From: an uncultured Porphyromonas sp.
Lineage (GTDB): Bacteria > Bacteroidota > Bacteroidia > Bacteroidales > Porphyromonadaceae
Reading direction: 5' to 3'
Assembly (NCBI RefSeq): GCF_938023125.1
Contig: NZ_CALHDW010000017.1
Span: 291,356 to 355,355 of the forward strand
DNA: 64,000 bases
Shown in pieces: positions 42,921 to 51,995 of the stretch. Under the pieces are notes generated by a model that was given only the letters and a program-made list of their open reading frames with translations, ran no database searches and was not told the origin of the DNA. Made by a program: the position numbers and the translations under genes. How positions within the stretch are numbered: position 1 is the stretch's first letter; each line of letters opens with the position of its first letter.

Positions 42921-45467
42921 TTATTTCGTGACGAGTAGAACGGCCATTGTCTTAGCACTTCTTACGAAGTACTTACCGGCAGCCAGGCCTGCAAGGTCGA
43001 GATGAGCCACCCCATCCCCATCGGCTCGGGTGCGGAGCAGCTCTACACCATCGAGCGAGAAGACTTGCACCACAGCTCCGGCCGCAAGGCCTGAGAGGGT
43101 AGCTGCGTCTGCCGCAGGATTAGGAAAGAGAAGCACTTCTGAGGTGGTAACCTCTTCGATATCGGTCCCCCTCGCAAAGGTGGCCTCCACAATCGTGGGC
43201 CCCTCTACTACAAACGTCTTTGTAGCCATAATGTCTACGTCATTGGCCGTAAGCTTCGTAAGCGAGTAGCCTACGTTGGGGATTACCAACACGGAGAGCT
43301 CCTTACCCTGGGGCACATTCCTGAGGTCGCCGTACCCCCTGAGCACGATTTTACCATGCTGAGCGGCCATGGCCGTTACCTGATAGGTAGCTGACACAAA
43401 GAATGCCTCTACCATGGTGTTCCCCTTCACGACAAACTTCTTCGTATCCGTAATCTGTACCCCATTGGCTATGAGCCTGGAGAGCCTATAACCGACGTCT
43501 GGCGTCACCGTTACCGTCACCTCCGTACCATACGCTACCGAACCGCTGTGCGAGAGTTCGAGCTTACCATGCTGGGGAGTCTTGGTCCTTACGGTAAAGG
43601 GTTTAGCATCAAAGGTGGCCTCTACCGTGGTGGCCCCTCTTACTACAAACCTCTTTGTCGCCGTAATGTCTACCCCATTGGCAGTGAGCTTAGCGAATGT
43701 GTAGCCAAAATAGGGATTCACCACCACGATCAGTTCCTTGCCATAAGGCACCCTCTTGAGGTCGCCATATCCCTTAACCAGGACCCTTCCATTCGGAGAC
43801 TCCTTGGCGGTTACCTCATACGAGCTCGGCGCAAACTGAGCTGTGATCACGGCATCGTGTCTCACCACAAAGGATTTAGACTCGGTAATATCTTCGCCAC
43901 CGGCAAAGACCCTCGCTGCTTGGTAACCCTCATCGGGGATAGCCTCTACAATTAAATTAGTACCCATAGGTACAGACGAGAGAGAACCTCTATAGTTGGC
44001 GACCCGTAGTGTACCATACTTTATGTTGGGATCGATCGTAATATTGTACGTAGGTGTAGTATCTCGCTTGATCTGGCACGTTGTGTTGTAAAGAGGGGAG
44101 CCATTGTGGTAGATCGCCCCACCCTCTACATAGGCCCCCTTAGGCGAGACAATATAAGTATCCTCTATGACCAACGTCTTAAAACCCGTGATCATATCCC
44201 CTTTGGTGGAGAGGGTCGCATTAAGGCTCTTCAGCCTAAGCTCACTATCATTCTTGGCGCTATAGAAGCAAGAAGACTTGCTCTTGATCTTGAGGTCCAG
44301 ATGCCCGATCCATGTAAAGCCGCCTTCTGCCGATCCTTCCCAAATCCCCGGGGCATCATCCGTTGTAGAAGGGTATAGCTCCAGCAATGTCTGATCTCCC
44401 TCTCCTGTAATGGTTGGGGCATATTGGTCTTTTGCATGGATTGCCGCCCCCATTTTGGTCGTGATCTTATTGGCACCCTTACACTTAATGGTAAGATAAC
44501 CAACCGGGTGGCTAGAGACGATCCCATCCTCATTGCCCGGAGGGGTAATTGTGGCGTCATCAAGCGTCAGAGACTTCTCGTTTGCGTCATACTCCACGCT
44601 CCCCGTCGCAATCACTGAGGGGAAGTCGTTGTGGGTCAATCGCGTCAAGTACTTACGGAGTTTTAGCCCCCCTACTTCTACAGGGTAGTAGGGCGCAAGC
44701 ATAACCCACTCTTTTACGATCGCTCCATCCGCCTCATAGACGATGGCTCCATTGCTGTGCTTTACAGACTTATTGCTCTCTATAGTGACCCTAGCGAGAG
44801 AGGAGGCATTAAGATCTACTCGTCTACTCTCATCTTCTAACACATCAATTCCGCCGTTGAAGTCCACAATAGAACCGGTTCCACCCCGGACCTCTAGCCG
44901 AGCCCCCATTGAGAGAGAAAGCGTAGCGCCTGCTCCACTACCTCCGCCTCTGAGTCCGTGCTTCCCGGCTTCAATATCCAGATAGCACTCTTGTATAAGG
45001 AGGGGATGATTCCCCTCAACCAGGATACCTACGCCATTCATTCGGGTGTCTCGGAGGTAAAGCGTGGCATTCTCATCCTCCCCTTCAATACGGATGGGGC
45101 ATCCTTTAGATTGCACTACAGCATAGCCACTTTCGCTACTCAAGAACCTGCAAGTGCCCACTACTTCTATCCGAAAATTCGGAATATCGGCCACAGAGAT
45201 ACCCCGTACCGGCATATTGCTTGTGAGGTTGTTGATCCGAAGCGTTCTCGTTTGGTGCTCCCAAGACCACTCGCCATTCCAACTCTTCTCATTCTGGAGA
45301 TTACGCCCGCTACTGGAGCCCGAGGCATTCTCCCTCAGGGGGTCTTCAACTTTCTTGCCCAGTACCCAAAGCTCTTGGGCCCATGATGTGTAGGAGGTTC
45401 CCAGCAGCCCTAGTAACGCTAGAGCCACGGAGGCTATGTAGAGCCATCCTTTGTATCTCTTACTCAT
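42921..45467 (-). CDS. T9SS-secreted repeat protein, paralog A (four InlB-B-like repeats)
   Basis: An 848-residue protein. The ATG at 45467 gives a clean signal peptide (about 1-31, cut after SYTSWAQ); a GTG nine codons earlier is less likely. The N-terminal 450 residues, starting LWVLGKKVEDPL, are beta-rich with short hydrophobic strands and may form a beta-helix. Four repeats of about 70 residues follow, each ending in a GY-x-L/F-x(2)-L-x-ANGVDIT-x-TK-x-FVV-type unit, like the divergent InlB B-repeat. The last 70 residues are a type A T9SS sorting domain (LFPNPAAD, LDLAGLAAGKYFV, VTK end). It should be cell-surface attached or released. The ligand is unknown. Confidence 0.82.
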   Translation of the reverse strand: MSKRYKGWLYIASVALALLGLLGTSYTSWAQELWVLGKKVEDPLRENASGSSSGRNLQNEKSWNGEWSWEHQTRTLRINNLTSNMPVRGISVADIPNFRIEVVGTCRFLSSESGYAVVQSKGCPIRIEGEDENATLYLRDTRMNGVGILVEGNHPLLIQECYLDIEAGKHGLRGGGSGAGATLSLSMGARLEVRGGTGSIVDFNGGIDVLEDESRRVDLNASSLARVTIESNKSVKHSNGAIVYEADGAIVKEWVMLAPYYPVEVGGLKLRKYLTRLTHNDFPSVIATGSVEYDANEKSLTLDDATITPPGNEDGIVSSHPVGYLTIKCKGANKITTKMGAAIHAKDQYAPTITGEGDQTLLELYPSTTDDAPGIWEGSAEGGFTWIGHLDLKIKSKSSCFYSAKNDSELRLKSLNATLSTKGDMITGFKTLVIEDTYIVSPKGAYVEGGAIYHNGSPLYNTTCQIKRDTTPTYNITIDPNIKYGTLRVANYRGSLSSVPMGTNLIVEAIPDEGYQAARVFAGGEDITESKSFVVRHDAVITAQFAPSSYEVTAKESPNGRVLVKGYGDLKRVPYGKELIVVVNPYFGYTFAKLTANGVDITATKRFVVRGATTVEATFDAKPFTVRTKTPQHGKLELSHSGSVAYGTEVTVTVTPDVGYRLSRLIANGVQITDTKKFVVKGNTMVEAFFVSATYQVTAMAAQHGKIVLRGYGDLRNVPQGKELSVLVIPNVGYSLTKLTANDVDIMATKTFVVEGPTIVEATFARGTDIEEVTTSEVLLFPNPAADAATLSGLAAGAVVQVFSLDGVELLRTRADGDGVAHLDLAGLAAGKYFVRSAKTMAVLLVTK

Positions 45468-45568
45468 TCCTATCGTTTCGTGTCTTCCGTCCACTATCTT
45501 GAGCAGCGGACGTCTATTTTATTCTAAACGCTCTATTCTAAGCCCTCATGGACTTTATATTCCACGAA

Positions 45569-45611
45569 CAAAAGTACCTAAACCTTGCGAGAAAGGTCTT
45601 GCAAAATCGGT
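45569..45611 (-). promoter_or_regulatory. Promoter region of paralog A with shared upstream motif
   Basis: On the minus strand a TACTTTTG -7 box (45569-45576) lies about 100 nt before the start. The motif ACCGATTTTGCAAGA (45597-45611) starts 28 bp from it, exactly as in the other two paralogs. Confidence 0.65.
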
Positions 45612-45643
45612 TAAGAATATTGAGTGTACTCTAAGAAAGTATA

Positions 45644-45688
45644 GAAAAACAGGAGTCGGGGTTGCAGGCGAACCCACAACCCCGACTC
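45644..45688 (-). terminator. Terminator of paralog B
   Basis: GAGTCGGGGTTG (45653-45664) and CAACCCCGACTC (45677-45688) form a perfect 12-bp stem. On the minus strand it is followed by CCTG and TTTTT. The 24 bp at 45666-45689 recur exactly at 49058-49081. Confidence 0.9.
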
Positions 45689-45772
45689 TACATTAGAGAG
45701 AGAGGGGAGAGAGCAGTGAGGGCAACTTCCCAAAGGAGGTCTACCCTCACCCTCTACCCTTGTCAATAGAAT

Positions 45773-48106
45773 TTATTTTGTAACAAGTAGAGCTACCATT
45801 GTCTCACCACTCTTCACAAGGTACTTACCGGCAGCTACGCCTGTAAGGTCGAGGCGAGCTATGCCTGCCTCATTAGCCATGGTGCGAAGTACTTCTGCTC
45901 CATCAAGTGAGAAGAGCTGTACCATAGCCCCGGCCTCAATGCCTGAGAGGGTAGCTACGTCTACCGCAGGATTGGGGTAGAGAACTACCTCTGAGGCAGA
46001 TACCTCTTCGATAGCGGTATCCTTCACAAAGGTGGCTTCTACCGTAGTAGCGCCCTTCACGACAAACTTCTTTGTCGCCGTAATATCGGTGCCGTTGGCC
46101 GTCAGCTTCGAAAGCTTGTAGCCGGCATTCGGTGTCACCTCTACCATGAGTTCCGTACCATAGGGTACCTTCTTGAGGTCACTATAGCCCTTGATCGTAA
46201 TCTTACCATTCTGTGCAGCCTTAGCCGTTACCGCAAAGGTTTGCTTTGCAAAGGTAGCTTCTACCGTAGTCGCCTTCTTCACCACGAACTTCTTCGTCGC
46301 TGTGATGTCTGTGCCATTGGCCGTCAGCTTGGCAAGTTCATAACCTTCGTCCGGCTCAACTGTTACCGTAACCTCTGTACCATACGCTACCGAGCCGCTG
46401 TGAGAGAGCATAATCTTACCATTCTGAGGTACGTTAGCCGTTACCGCATACGTATTAGCTTCAAACTGAGCTGAGATCTCGGCATTGCGGGTGACCACAA
46501 ACGATTTAGACTCGGTGATATTTTCGCCACCGGCAAGGATCTTTACAAGGTGATAGCCCTCAGCAGGGGTAGCCTCTACTTGTAGTTTGGTTCCTAGAGG
46601 TACGGAAGAAAGCGATCCACTGTAGTTGGTCACACGTACACGACCATTCTTAATACCGGAGTCGATCGTAACGTTGTAGGTAGGAGCATTACCTCGCTTG
46701 ATCTCACACGTAGTGTTGCCGAGAAATGTTCCATTGAGTTTGATAGTCCCCTCATCCACAACAGCACCAAGGGGTGAAGCAATATAGGCATCCTTAATCG
46801 TCAGCGTTTTAAATCCTGAGATCAACGGCCACTCAGGAACTGTGGTGGTAAGCATAGCACTAAGATTCACTAAGGACACAACTTTATTGTCCTTTTTGGT
46901 ATAGATACAAGCTGCCTTACTCCTTATCTTGAGATCGATGTCTTTGACCACCAGATAACTTTCTTCGGTCTCATCCCAAATACCGGGGTAATGATCATCC
47001 GTGGAGGGATAGAGTTCAAGAGATGCATTATCTCCTACTCCATAGATAGTTGGACTACTTTTGTCTGAGACACGAATCGCAGAACCCGTCGATACAGTAG
47101 TGATTTTATTTGCGCCTTTGCACCCAATCAGAAGGAACTTAGAGGGATGATCTGATCTAATTGCTGCGTAATAATCATCAGACACAATTGTCGCATCTGT
47201 GAGGGTAATTCTATGGTCTTTGGAATCATATTCCACACTCCCAGTCGAAATGATAGAAGGGAATCGGTCGGGAGTCAATTTCCACCTATATCTGTGCAAT
47301 TTAACACCTGCCACCTTGATGGGATAATAAGGTGCAAGCATAACCCACTCTCCCTTAACAATGTTCCCGGAGTCCTCATATGCGATACGACTACCATCGT
47401 ACTTCACTTGTTCGTCATTGGCAGTCACTCGAGCATAATAACTATCATTGAGACTTACCCAATTTCCATTTTCAAAAACCTGAATATAGTCTCTAATATC
47501 TGTGATAGCTCCTGAGGTCCCTTTAGCCTCTATTCTACCACCTTCTCCTATTCTGATACCTACTCCGGTACCATCGCCTTCTCCCGTAATCCCATAATTT
47601 TCCGATGAAACATCTACTAGGCAGTTGGTTACATAGAGGTCGCGTTTTTTAGCAATGCGAATTCCGTGGCTACTTCCCCGCCTCGTTCGAATGAAAAGTT
47701 CAGCGTTCTCTCCCACGCCTTCGATTCTGATGGAATTTCCTGAACTCTCTACTACACTCTTGTTTTTTGCACTAGTTCCGAAGGTGCATGCTCCCTCTAC
47801 TTTTATGGTAAAATCGGGAATATCCTTTGCATAGATGCCCTGTACCGGCATATTGCTTTCGAGTTTTTTGATCGTAAGTGTTTGCGTACTGTGATTCCAA
47901 GACCAATAGCCGTTCCAGTTTTCCCCTTGCTCCAAATCATTTCCAGATTGGGACTTAGAGGAGTCGTTGTTCAGGGGGTCTTCGATCTTCTCGCCCAGCA
48001 CCCAAAGAACTTGTGCCGACGCCGTGTAGGAAACACCTACCAACCCTAGTAATGCTAGAGCCATGGAGGCTACATAGAGCCATCCTTTGTGTACCATGTT
48101 TTTCAT
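45773..48106 (-). CDS. T9SS-secreted repeat protein, paralog B (three InlB-B-like repeats)
   Basis: A 777-residue paralog of the neighbouring proteins. The signal peptide covers about residues 1-32 (cut after SYTASAQ). The beta-rich N-terminal region (to about 470) begins VLWVLGEKIEDPL and contains NMPVQGIYAKDIPDF. Three InlB-B-like repeats (for example LAKLTANGTDITATKKFVV) follow. The T9SS type A sorting domain begins VVLYPNPAVD and ends LLVTK. The repeats here are more alike than in paralogs A and C, which suggests recent duplication or gene conversion. It has a long leader of about 480 nt with a strong hairpin. Confidence 0.82.
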   Translation of the reverse strand: MKNMVHKGWLYVASMALALLGLVGVSYTASAQVLWVLGEKIEDPLNNDSSKSQSGNDLEQGENWNGYWSWNHSTQTLTIKKLESNMPVQGIYAKDIPDFTIKVEGACTFGTSAKNKSVVESSGNSIRIEGVGENAELFIRTRRGSSHGIRIAKKRDLYVTNCLVDVSSENYGITGEGDGTGVGIRIGEGGRIEAKGTSGAITDIRDYIQVFENGNWVSLNDSYYARVTANDEQVKYDGSRIAYEDSGNIVKGEWVMLAPYYPIKVAGVKLHRYRWKLTPDRFPSIISTGSVEYDSKDHRITLTDATIVSDDYYAAIRSDHPSKFLLIGCKGANKITTVSTGSAIRVSDKSSPTIYGVGDNASLELYPSTDDHYPGIWDETEESYLVVKDIDLKIRSKAACIYTKKDNKVVSLVNLSAMLTTTVPEWPLISGFKTLTIKDAYIASPLGAVVDEGTIKLNGTFLGNTTCEIKRGNAPTYNVTIDSGIKNGRVRVTNYSGSLSSVPLGTKLQVEATPAEGYHLVKILAGGENITESKSFVVTRNAEISAQFEANTYAVTANVPQNGKIMLSHSGSVAYGTEVTVTVEPDEGYELAKLTANGTDITATKKFVVKKATTVEATFAKQTFAVTAKAAQNGKITIKGYSDLKKVPYGTELMVEVTPNAGYKLSKLTANGTDITATKKFVVKGATTVEATFVKDTAIEEVSASEVVLYPNPAVDVATLSGIEAGAMVQLFSLDGAEVLRTMANEAGIARLDLTGVAAGKYLVKSGETMVALLVTK

Positions 48107-48290
48107 ACCTGTTGTCTTTTTGTGTCTTGCCCTCTCTTCTCCCTAGCGCTTGCCAAGAAGAGGAGCGAGCCGGACGGATTCTTATTTTTCTGTTATTATT
48201 CTATTATTCTAACGTGCTTTTCTTTTTAATAAGTTGACCTCAAAACGAGTCTCTACTCGAGAGGTGGGGGAGGCCAAAAGAGAGAGGATC

Positions 48291-48337
48291 GGGAGCAAGC
48301 CACCAAGAGTCCTACTCTCACTTGTGGCTTGCCTCCC
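48291..48337 (-). promoter_or_regulatory. Strong hairpin in the leader of paralog B
   Basis: GGGAGCAAGCCAC (48291-48303) pairs with GTGGCTTGCCTCCC (48324-48337), 13 bp with one bulged base. An inner AGAGT/ACTCT stem is at 48306-48318. It lies in the transcribed leader, about 185 nt before the start, and is followed on the minus strand by a pyrimidine-rich stretch. It could be an attenuator. Confidence 0.55.
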
Positions 48338-48589
48338 ATTACCCCTCCTTGCGTCTGGGGCGAACTCTCCGCAACCCTCTTCTCTACTTTACAGTATTCT
48401 GAGAAGATCTATGCGGACTTCATGGATTCTAAGGATGGTTGCCAGACGCTCTCCGGAACGATTTGTGTTTTTCGTTTTTCGCTATCATGTGGTCTCCTCT
48501 CTCCTCTCCCGGAAAAGCAGAAGACCTGTTTTTCTACTTCAACTAAACTTTCTCTCTCAAGGCCCCTCATGGGCTTTATTTTCTATGGG

Positions 48590-48688
48590 CAAAAGTACCC
48601 TCTCCTCACAAAATAAATCTTGCAAAATCGGTCAAAATTCTTGCAAAATCATGCATTCTTCATCTTGCCCAATCTTGCAAAATCGGTC
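48590..48688 (-). promoter_or_regulatory. Promoter region of paralog B with tandem copies of the shared motif
   Basis: A TACTTTTG -7 box (48590-48597) with the motif at 48618-48632 (offset 28 bp). Further copies of TCTTGCAAAATC, as read on the plus strand, begin at 48639 and 48673, plus a variant TCTTGCCCAATC at 48663. The first two copies are 21 bp apart, about two helical turns. Confidence 0.65.
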
Positions 48689-48808
48689 ACAACAACCCTG
48701 CAACAAGATGAGATACAGCAATTTAGTAGTGACACAAAGAGACCCACTGGGGACCTCTGAGAGAGGGTCCCTTCTTTGAAGGGCTTGACAAAAAGGAAAA
48801 AGTATTCC

Positions 48809-48925
48809 GGGTAAAAAAATTTCCCTTCTTGCCCGGAATCGCACCCCATTTTCACCTGAAAAATAAAAAAGTTTCGGGCAGTGGGCGGAGTACTTTCTAG
48901 GCAAGAAAAAGTAAGAATCCAGGCA
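48809..48925 (-). repeat. Dispersed intergenic repeat, copy 2 (reverse)
   Basis: The reverse complement aligns along its whole length with 3381-3497, sharing TCTTACTTTTTCT, AAACTTTTTT, AAAATGGG and GGGCAAGAA in order. It lies between two unrelated functional elements in the paralog spacer. Confidence 0.7.
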
Positions 48926-49033
48926 AGCATTTCACGAAGGCTCCCCTTTTGAGAAAAAGAGGGTGTATTCGAGGAGGGCTCAATCCCCTCTATGGGACCC
49001 CTTCAAAGAAGGCATCTCTCCCCTCCGAGGGGA

Positions 49034-49075
49034 GAAAAAAAATAAAATAGGGGCTGTAGGCGAACCCACAACCCC
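49034..49075 (-). terminator. Terminator of paralog C
   Basis: GGGGCTGT (49050-49057) and ACAACCCC (49068-49075) form an 8-bp stem with one G-T pair. Read on the minus strand it is followed by a T-rich run (49035-49049). Confidence 0.8.
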
Positions 49076-49161
49076 GACTCTCTCTAGGAGAGGGAAAACG
49101 CTAAGAGAAGTATTCCCACGCAGGAAGAGGAGCCCCTCAGCCCCACCCCCGTGCCGTTATC

Positions 49162-51909
49162 TTATTTCGCAACCAGTAGAACGGTCGTTGTCTTACCACT
49201 TCTTACAAGGTACTTACCGGCAGCCAGGCCTGTAAGATCGAGACGAGCTACACCGGCCTCATCGGCTAGCATGCGGAGCAGCTCTATGCCATCGATCGAG
49301 AGCAGCTGTACCATAGTCCCGGGCTCTACACCCGTGAGGGTAGTTGCTTTTGATGCAGGATTGGGGTAAAGGCGGCCTTCTGAAGAGGCGACCTCTTCGA
49401 TAGCGGAGGTCTTCTTAAAGTAGGCCTCTACCATAGTAGCTCTCAAGACCAGAAACTTTTTCGTTTTGGTAATGTCTACGCCGTTGGCGGTAAGCTTAGC
49501 AAGCTCATAATTAGCATTCGGTCGATCCGTTACCGTCACCTCCGTACCATAAGGGAGAAGTCCATTATGCGAGAGATAGATATGCCCATGCTGAGGAGAG
49601 ACCACTGTTACCATATAAGATCTTGCCCTGAAGGTAGCCTCTACTACCGTGTTCGTCTTAACGATAAACGACTTCGTCTCTGTGATGACCTCTCCATTGG
49701 CCGTAAGGCGTACTAGCTCGTAGCCTTGATCTGGGAAAGCCGTTACCAATACCTCCGTGCCACGAGGTACCTGTCCACTATACGAGAGCGTGATCTTACC
49801 ATGCTTAGACTCCTTGGCCCTTACCGTAAAGCCTTCGGTATCAAAGAGGGCTTCTACCATGGTGGCTTCCTTTACCACAAACTTTTTGGTAGCCGTAATA
49901 TCTACCCCATTGGCCATAAGTTTGACAAGGCTATACCCTTCGTTAGCACGCACCGTCACCGATACTTCCGTACCATAAGAGACCAGGCCACTATGGGAGA
50001 GAAGGATCTCTCCATGCTGAGGTACCTTGGCACTTACGGCATAAGACTCCGGTTGGAAGCTCGCCTCTACCGTAGTAGCCCCCTGCACCACAAACCTCTT
50101 CGCCTCCGTGATATCTACCCCATTGGCCCAGAGCTTGAGTAGCCTATAACCGGGATTCGGAGTAACTGTTACCATCACCTCCGTACCATAGGGTAGGATA
50201 CCCGACCGAGAGAGCGAGATGCTCCCACCCTCACTCGGAGCCGAGGAGACGTTATACTTATTCGCCTCAAACTGAGCAGAGATCTCGGTATTGCGGGTTA
50301 CGACAAACTCTTTGGTATTGGTAATATTTTCGCTGCCCGCAAAGATCTTCGTTAGGTGATAGCCTGCATCGGCGGTGGCCTTAATCTTTAGATGGGTAGC
50401 AAAAGGTACGGACGTGAGCGAGCCACTATAGTTCGTAACCTCTACCCTACCATGGCGTATATTCGAAGCAAACGTAATATGGAAGGCTGGAGCACTCCCT
50501 CTCTGGATCACACACGTAGCCTTCCGGAGCGTTGCATCACTCTGCCGGATAGTTCCACCGGCCACCACGGCCCCCAAAGGCTGCTTTACGTAGGCTTTCT
50601 CTAGGGTTAGTTGGGAAAAACCATCAATCAGGGCATCGTTGGAAGTGGTCGTAAGCGAAGCATTCAAGTTGGAAAGACTTAGCCGTTTACTCTGTTGCGA
50701 AGTGCCGATACAAGAGGTTGTACTCGCTATCGTAAGGTCAATATCTCGGATCTTTAGCTCACCCTCGTGGCTATCATCCCAAATACCGGGATAACGACCA
50801 CTTGCAGCGGGTACTAACTCAAGGGCAGCTCCATTACCAGATGCCTCAATACCTAGACCTCCGGCATCCTCTATTTTGATACAGGGCCCCTGATTCGTTG
50901 TTATTTTATTCGATCCGGCACATACGAGCCTGAGAAGCTTATCAGAATGATGAGAGACAATCCCCTCCTCCCCCTCAGAGGCAATGGTAGCAGCATTGAG
51001 CCTGAGTACATGCGCCTCCGGATTATATAGTACCTCCCCGGACTTGACAACGGAGCCGTATCTTTCGGGGGTTAATTTCGTTCTGTACTTATGCAACTTG
51101 AGTTCCCCAATAGAGATAGGGAAATAGGGTGCCAGCAGCACCCTTTGCTCCCTGAGGGGCTCTCCGGTAGCTTTATCAACGAGCTGACCGGACAAATACG
51201 CAACATCGACATCGCCTTCGGTAGTACGAGCATAGGTCTGGCTCTCGTTAATATTTACCCAATTGCCCCCTTCGTTTACCTGAATATACTCTTTTACTCC
51301 CTCAATAGCACCCAGTCTACCCTTAGCCTCTATACTACCGTCATTGCTTAATCGGATACCTACTCCATCTCCATTCCCTTCTCCTACAATCCCAAAGGTG
51401 AAGCGAGAAGAGACATTGACATAGCAATTGCTCACCATGAGATAATGCTTTCTTGCAATACGGATACCGGAGCTGTAGTCTCGAGGTGTCTTAATAAATA
51501 AAGCGGCTTTGGCCCCTACGCCTTCGATAGAGATAGGACAGCCAGAGGCCTCTATCACACTCTTACCCGGTATGGTATTCTCGAACGAACACTCCCCCTC
51601 TACCCGAATCGTAAAATTGGGGATGCTTCTAACCTGGATCCCTTGTATCGGTTTATTGCTTTTGAGATCCTTGATCAGTAGCGTATGGGTGGTACAATCC
51701 CAAGTCCATTCTCCATTCCAACTCTCCACCGCACTGAGGTCGTTGTCTCTCTGGCTATTCGAGGCATTCTTATGGAGAGGATTATCAACCCTCACACCCA
51801 ACACCCAAAGTACCTGTGCCGATGACGTGTAGCCTCCCCCTAACACCCCGAGTAGGGATAGAGCAATAGAGACTATATATAACCATCCTCTGTGTATTGT
51901 TCTCTTCAT
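49162..51909 (-). CDS. T9SS-secreted repeat protein, paralog C (five InlB-B-like repeats)
   Basis: A 915-residue paralog of the two proteins downstream. The ATG at 51909 (MKRTIHRGWLYIV) aligns with the other starts and gives a signal peptide cut after GYTSSAQ. The N-terminal beta-rich region (VLWVLGVRVDNPL onward, to about 500) is followed by five InlB-B-like repeats with the ANGVDIT-x-(T/A)KKFVV core. Some are diverged (WANGVDITEAKRF, ANGEVITETKSF). The T9SS sorting domain starts GRLYPNPASK and ends LLVAK. It has the most repeats of the three. No homologue of known function could be identified by reading. Confidence 0.82.
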   Translation of the reverse strand: MKRTIHRGWLYIVSIALSLLGVLGGGYTSSAQVLWVLGVRVDNPLHKNASNSQRDNDLSAVESWNGEWTWDCTTHTLLIKDLKSNKPIQGIQVRSIPNFTIRVEGECSFENTIPGKSVIEASGCPISIEGVGAKAALFIKTPRDYSSGIRIARKHYLMVSNCYVNVSSRFTFGIVGEGNGDGVGIRLSNDGSIEAKGRLGAIEGVKEYIQVNEGGNWVNINESQTYARTTEGDVDVAYLSGQLVDKATGEPLREQRVLLAPYFPISIGELKLHKYRTKLTPERYGSVVKSGEVLYNPEAHVLRLNAATIASEGEEGIVSHHSDKLLRLVCAGSNKITTNQGPCIKIEDAGGLGIEASGNGAALELVPAASGRYPGIWDDSHEGELKIRDIDLTIASTTSCIGTSQQSKRLSLSNLNASLTTTSNDALIDGFSQLTLEKAYVKQPLGAVVAGGTIRQSDATLRKATCVIQRGSAPAFHITFASNIRHGRVEVTNYSGSLTSVPFATHLKIKATADAGYHLTKIFAGSENITNTKEFVVTRNTEISAQFEANKYNVSSAPSEGGSISLSRSGILPYGTEVMVTVTPNPGYRLLKLWANGVDITEAKRFVVQGATTVEASFQPESYAVSAKVPQHGEILLSHSGLVSYGTEVSVTVRANEGYSLVKLMANGVDITATKKFVVKEATMVEALFDTEGFTVRAKESKHGKITLSYSGQVPRGTEVLVTAFPDQGYELVRLTANGEVITETKSFIVKTNTVVEATFRARSYMVTVVSPQHGHIYLSHNGLLPYGTEVTVTDRPNANYELAKLTANGVDITKTKKFLVLRATMVEAYFKKTSAIEEVASSEGRLYPNPASKATTLTGVEPGTMVQLLSIDGIELLRMLADEAGVARLDLTGLAAGKYLVRSGKTTTVLLVAK

Positions 51910-51995
51910 ACCATTTCGGTTTCCTATCTTGATCTCCCGTTTTTCTTTTGTTATACGCCCCAACCCCAAAAAGAGGGGTGCGCAAGATAGACTCT

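Larger units (their letters stand above)
48107..49161. other. 1.05-kb spacer rich in regulatory and repeat sequence
   Basis: From left to right: the long leader of paralog B with the hairpin at 48291-48337, its promoter and four copies of the upstream motif (48590-48688), a CCCTTC-TTT-GAAGGG palindrome at about 48767-48782, the dispersed repeat (48809-48925), a related palindrome at about 48998-49012 and the terminator of paralog C (49034-49075). Several short frames are open but none resembles a protein. Confidence 0.65.

Noticed and set aside
48618..48688. Short tandem repeats that might look like a CRISPR array
   Set aside because: Units are about 15 bp with unequal spacing of 10-24 bp, no unique spacers and no cas genes. 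They are better explained as regulator sites.
48234..48779. A 181-codon plus-strand frame in the paralog spacer
   Set aside because: It runs through the promoter motifs and hairpin, and its translation is Ser/Leu/Arg-rich with no domain features.
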